This document shows positions 62,143 through 64,000 of a stretch of 64,000 bases of DNA, one piece after another. How positions within the stretch are numbered: position 1 is the stretch's first letter; each line of letters begins with the position of its first letter. Source of the stretch: Strigops habroptila (lineage: Eukaryota; Chordata; Aves; Psittaciformes; Psittacidae); contig NC_044279.2 of NCBI RefSeq assembly GCF_004027225.2, forward strand, positions 40,510,744-40,574,743, given 5' to 3'. The notes under the pieces are model-generated. The model saw only the letters and a program-made list of their open reading frames with translations, searched no databases and was not told where the DNA came from. The translations under genes were made by a program, and so were the position numbers.

Positions 62143-64000
62143 GTAAGTGTTTTACCAGGACGCTGTCTGTTTAGTGTGTGCACACAAGAAATATTTCGCT
62201 GGCATCTTTACTGGATAAATAATCTTAAATTTCTTTTTTGTGTGTGTTATTTCAACATGCAACATTAATCTTTTGTTCTTTTTTTTTTTTTTTTTCATTA
62301 CTATTTCTGGGAAAGATCATGTGCGACTTTAGCTCTTGTAATGCTCTGTTGTCTTGCAAATAGCCATGAAATTACCGTGGGGGAATGCCACTGAGCTAAT
62401 AGAAGCTAAAAGCAGAACAGAAATTCAGTCATTATCCAGAGGAGGGTGCTGAATGTCTACAAAGAGTTGTCAGCATCAATTCTGCAGAAAGCAGTCAGGG
62501 GGAGTTACTAGAAAGGAATAAAAAATTATAAGAGCAAGTGTGCTGTTACAACCTGGTTTTTGTTAGAATTTAAATACCCAAAGGCATCGAAAGATGCTTA
62601 TAGAGAGAAATTAAGTCAGAGTCACAGAGTGGAAAGGGGTAACTAAAGAAAAAGGCTGCTTTCTAATAATATTTTCAACATGTTACCTGATCATAAAGAA
62701 TTTTAGTTGTATTTGTGGCTACTTTAAATATCTGTAAATGCACCTATGTATACATGTGCACACACATACTCATGCAGGCATGCTCCAGTGGATTTTCAAG
62801 ATCTGTAGACTACTTTATCTAGCCTGTGCTTTTCTTCGTCATGTGTGGCATGTATAGAAGAACTTGTTATATCTTCATACTTACAAACTTTTTGCTTTTC
62901 TGGCATTGAATGTCGTTTTTGTTAGAACTACTTACTTCTCCGTCCTTTCTGTTTAAAGAGGAAAAGAAAATATATCTGTTCCTTAGACCAAGTTCATAGA
63001 ATTTTAGTGAACTTGGTACACCGGAGGGGGGAATGGTGGTGGTGTCATCAAGTTTTTCCCTCTGCAGGGTCTCGGAGGTGATCTGTTCAGACTTTTTGAC
63101 ATCTCTGAGGCTGTGCAATTTGCTGACCTTTTCCCACAAATAACTATTTGGCAGTGCAAATCCTCAACTACGCCTCCTGCAGGAAGCAAGGACAAAATTC
63201 CTTCAAGTTTCTCAAGATTTATTTTTTTGTCAAGTTTTATATTTTTTACCTCCCTGACACACATTCAGGATTAACATTCTTACTTTGTCTTATCATTTGC
63301 TTAATGTTTAGTATAAATACTTTCTGAAGTGTTTTTCACAAAGGCCAGGTTTGAATGAAACTATTATTCTAGTAGTATTTCCTTTCCCTGTTGAATTTTA
63401 GCTAACCTGCTTAGCTGTGTTTTCTTTCCTACTCCTTTCACACACACACACACAAACACACACGCACAGAGATCACTGAAAGAAAGATTTTTGCTGAGGA
63501 ACTACTGTGGGTCCAAATGTATACTCATTTACTACTCACCATCTTAGCTCATCTTCCTTATAGGATTTTCTCAAAAGACCTAAGGAACTTCCATTAGAGA
63601 TGAGACCGTTACTGCAGGAGTGAAATGGAAACTACTCAGTGCACACATTTGTCTGTGGCAGCCCTGAGGGCACCACCAAATAAAGTAAAATGCATCAGTG
63701 TAAGGATGTTTAGGCAGATAATGGAAGAAGTTTTATTTCAAGGGGTTGAGCAGTTTAGAGTGTGACTTTTGACATGTTTAGCAATTTTTTGCTTGAATAT
63801 GGAGTAACCTGGTCACTCACCTAGTTGATCTCAACTCTATTCAGCATTATTCAGAATAGTCTTTAAGATGCAAGCGATAAGAAGGTGAAAATATTTCTGA
63901 TGGCTTAATTTTTTTAATTTTTTTTAATTTTTTCCTTCAAATTAAGGGAGCAGCGTTCTATCTTTAAATTGGGTAAATCTAGTGATATGGGAAACGAATT
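62143..64000 (+). other. ZDHHC17 intron 9, left part
   Basis: The intron starts GTAAGT and continues past the window edge. It contains a T-run (62,279-62,295), a CA microsatellite (63,439-63,468) and a T/A tract (63,906-63,934). The next exon was looked for by its expected product (S-F-F-D-H..) and not found here. Confidence 0.85.
63439..63468. repeat. (CA)n microsatellite
   Basis: About 14 CA units with interruptions (AAACA, CGCA). This is likely to vary in length between individuals. Confidence 0.9.

Noticed and set aside
62143..64000. Possible next ZDHHC17 exon
   Set aside because: The expected product after codon 337 and a matching-phase acceptor were looked for in the remaining 1.86 kb and not found, so the intron continues beyond the window.
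1..64000. CRISPR arrays, prokaryotic operons, tRNA or rRNA genes
   Set aside because: No regularly spaced repeats, no operon-like gene packing and no cloverleaf-type RNA gene were seen; all supported content is that of an animal nuclear genome.

Overview
This is a vertebrate, almost certainly bird, nuclear genome segment. Several 3'-anchored CR1 LINE copies end in the bird-typical ATTCTATGA / ATTCTGTGA tail. Two LTRs of a type common in birds are also present. Genes are sparse, introns are long, and the one gene has a CpG-island promoter. The species cannot be named from the sequence alone.

The window holds one host gene: the 5' half of ZDHHC17 (HIP14), an ankyrin-repeat DHHC palmitoyltransferase, on the + strand. 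Positions 1-10,900 are upstream intergenic DNA with one CR1 and no supportable gene. A CpG island (about 10,905-11,930) covers the promoter and exon 1 (ATG at 11381). Exons 2-9 lie at 33049-33152, 40352-40474, 46689-46766, 48174-48318, 54448-54512, 55861-56023, 60614-60739 and 62000-62142. Exons 2-9 join with matching phases and canonical GT/AG ends. Together the exons encode about 337 of an expected 620 or so residues: the N-terminus, the ankyrin domain and the first two membrane spans. The catalytic DHHC exons lie beyond the right edge.

The introns carry most of the remaining identifiable content. Intron 1 (21.6 kb) holds three CR1 tails and a decayed endogenous retrovirus in the sense orientation. 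That retrovirus has a partial pol (reverse transcriptase, RNase H, integrase) with two internal stops and one LTR, but no visible gag, env or 5' LTR. Intron 2 holds a head-to-head CR1 pair, intron 3 an older CR1 with an internal duplication, and intron 6 a solo LTR of a related type in the antisense orientation. Introns 4 and 7 contain possible alternative transcript structures: a weak donor followed by an open read-through, and two cryptic exon-like segments. These are inference only.

The observation most in need of checking is in exon 1. As given, a run of four Cs (11426-11429) puts the start codon out of frame with exon 2. Three Cs would restore the expected reading frame, so a base-calling or assembly error is the likeliest explanation. 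I found no prokaryotic-type system, CRISPR array, RNA gene or novel multi-gene system.
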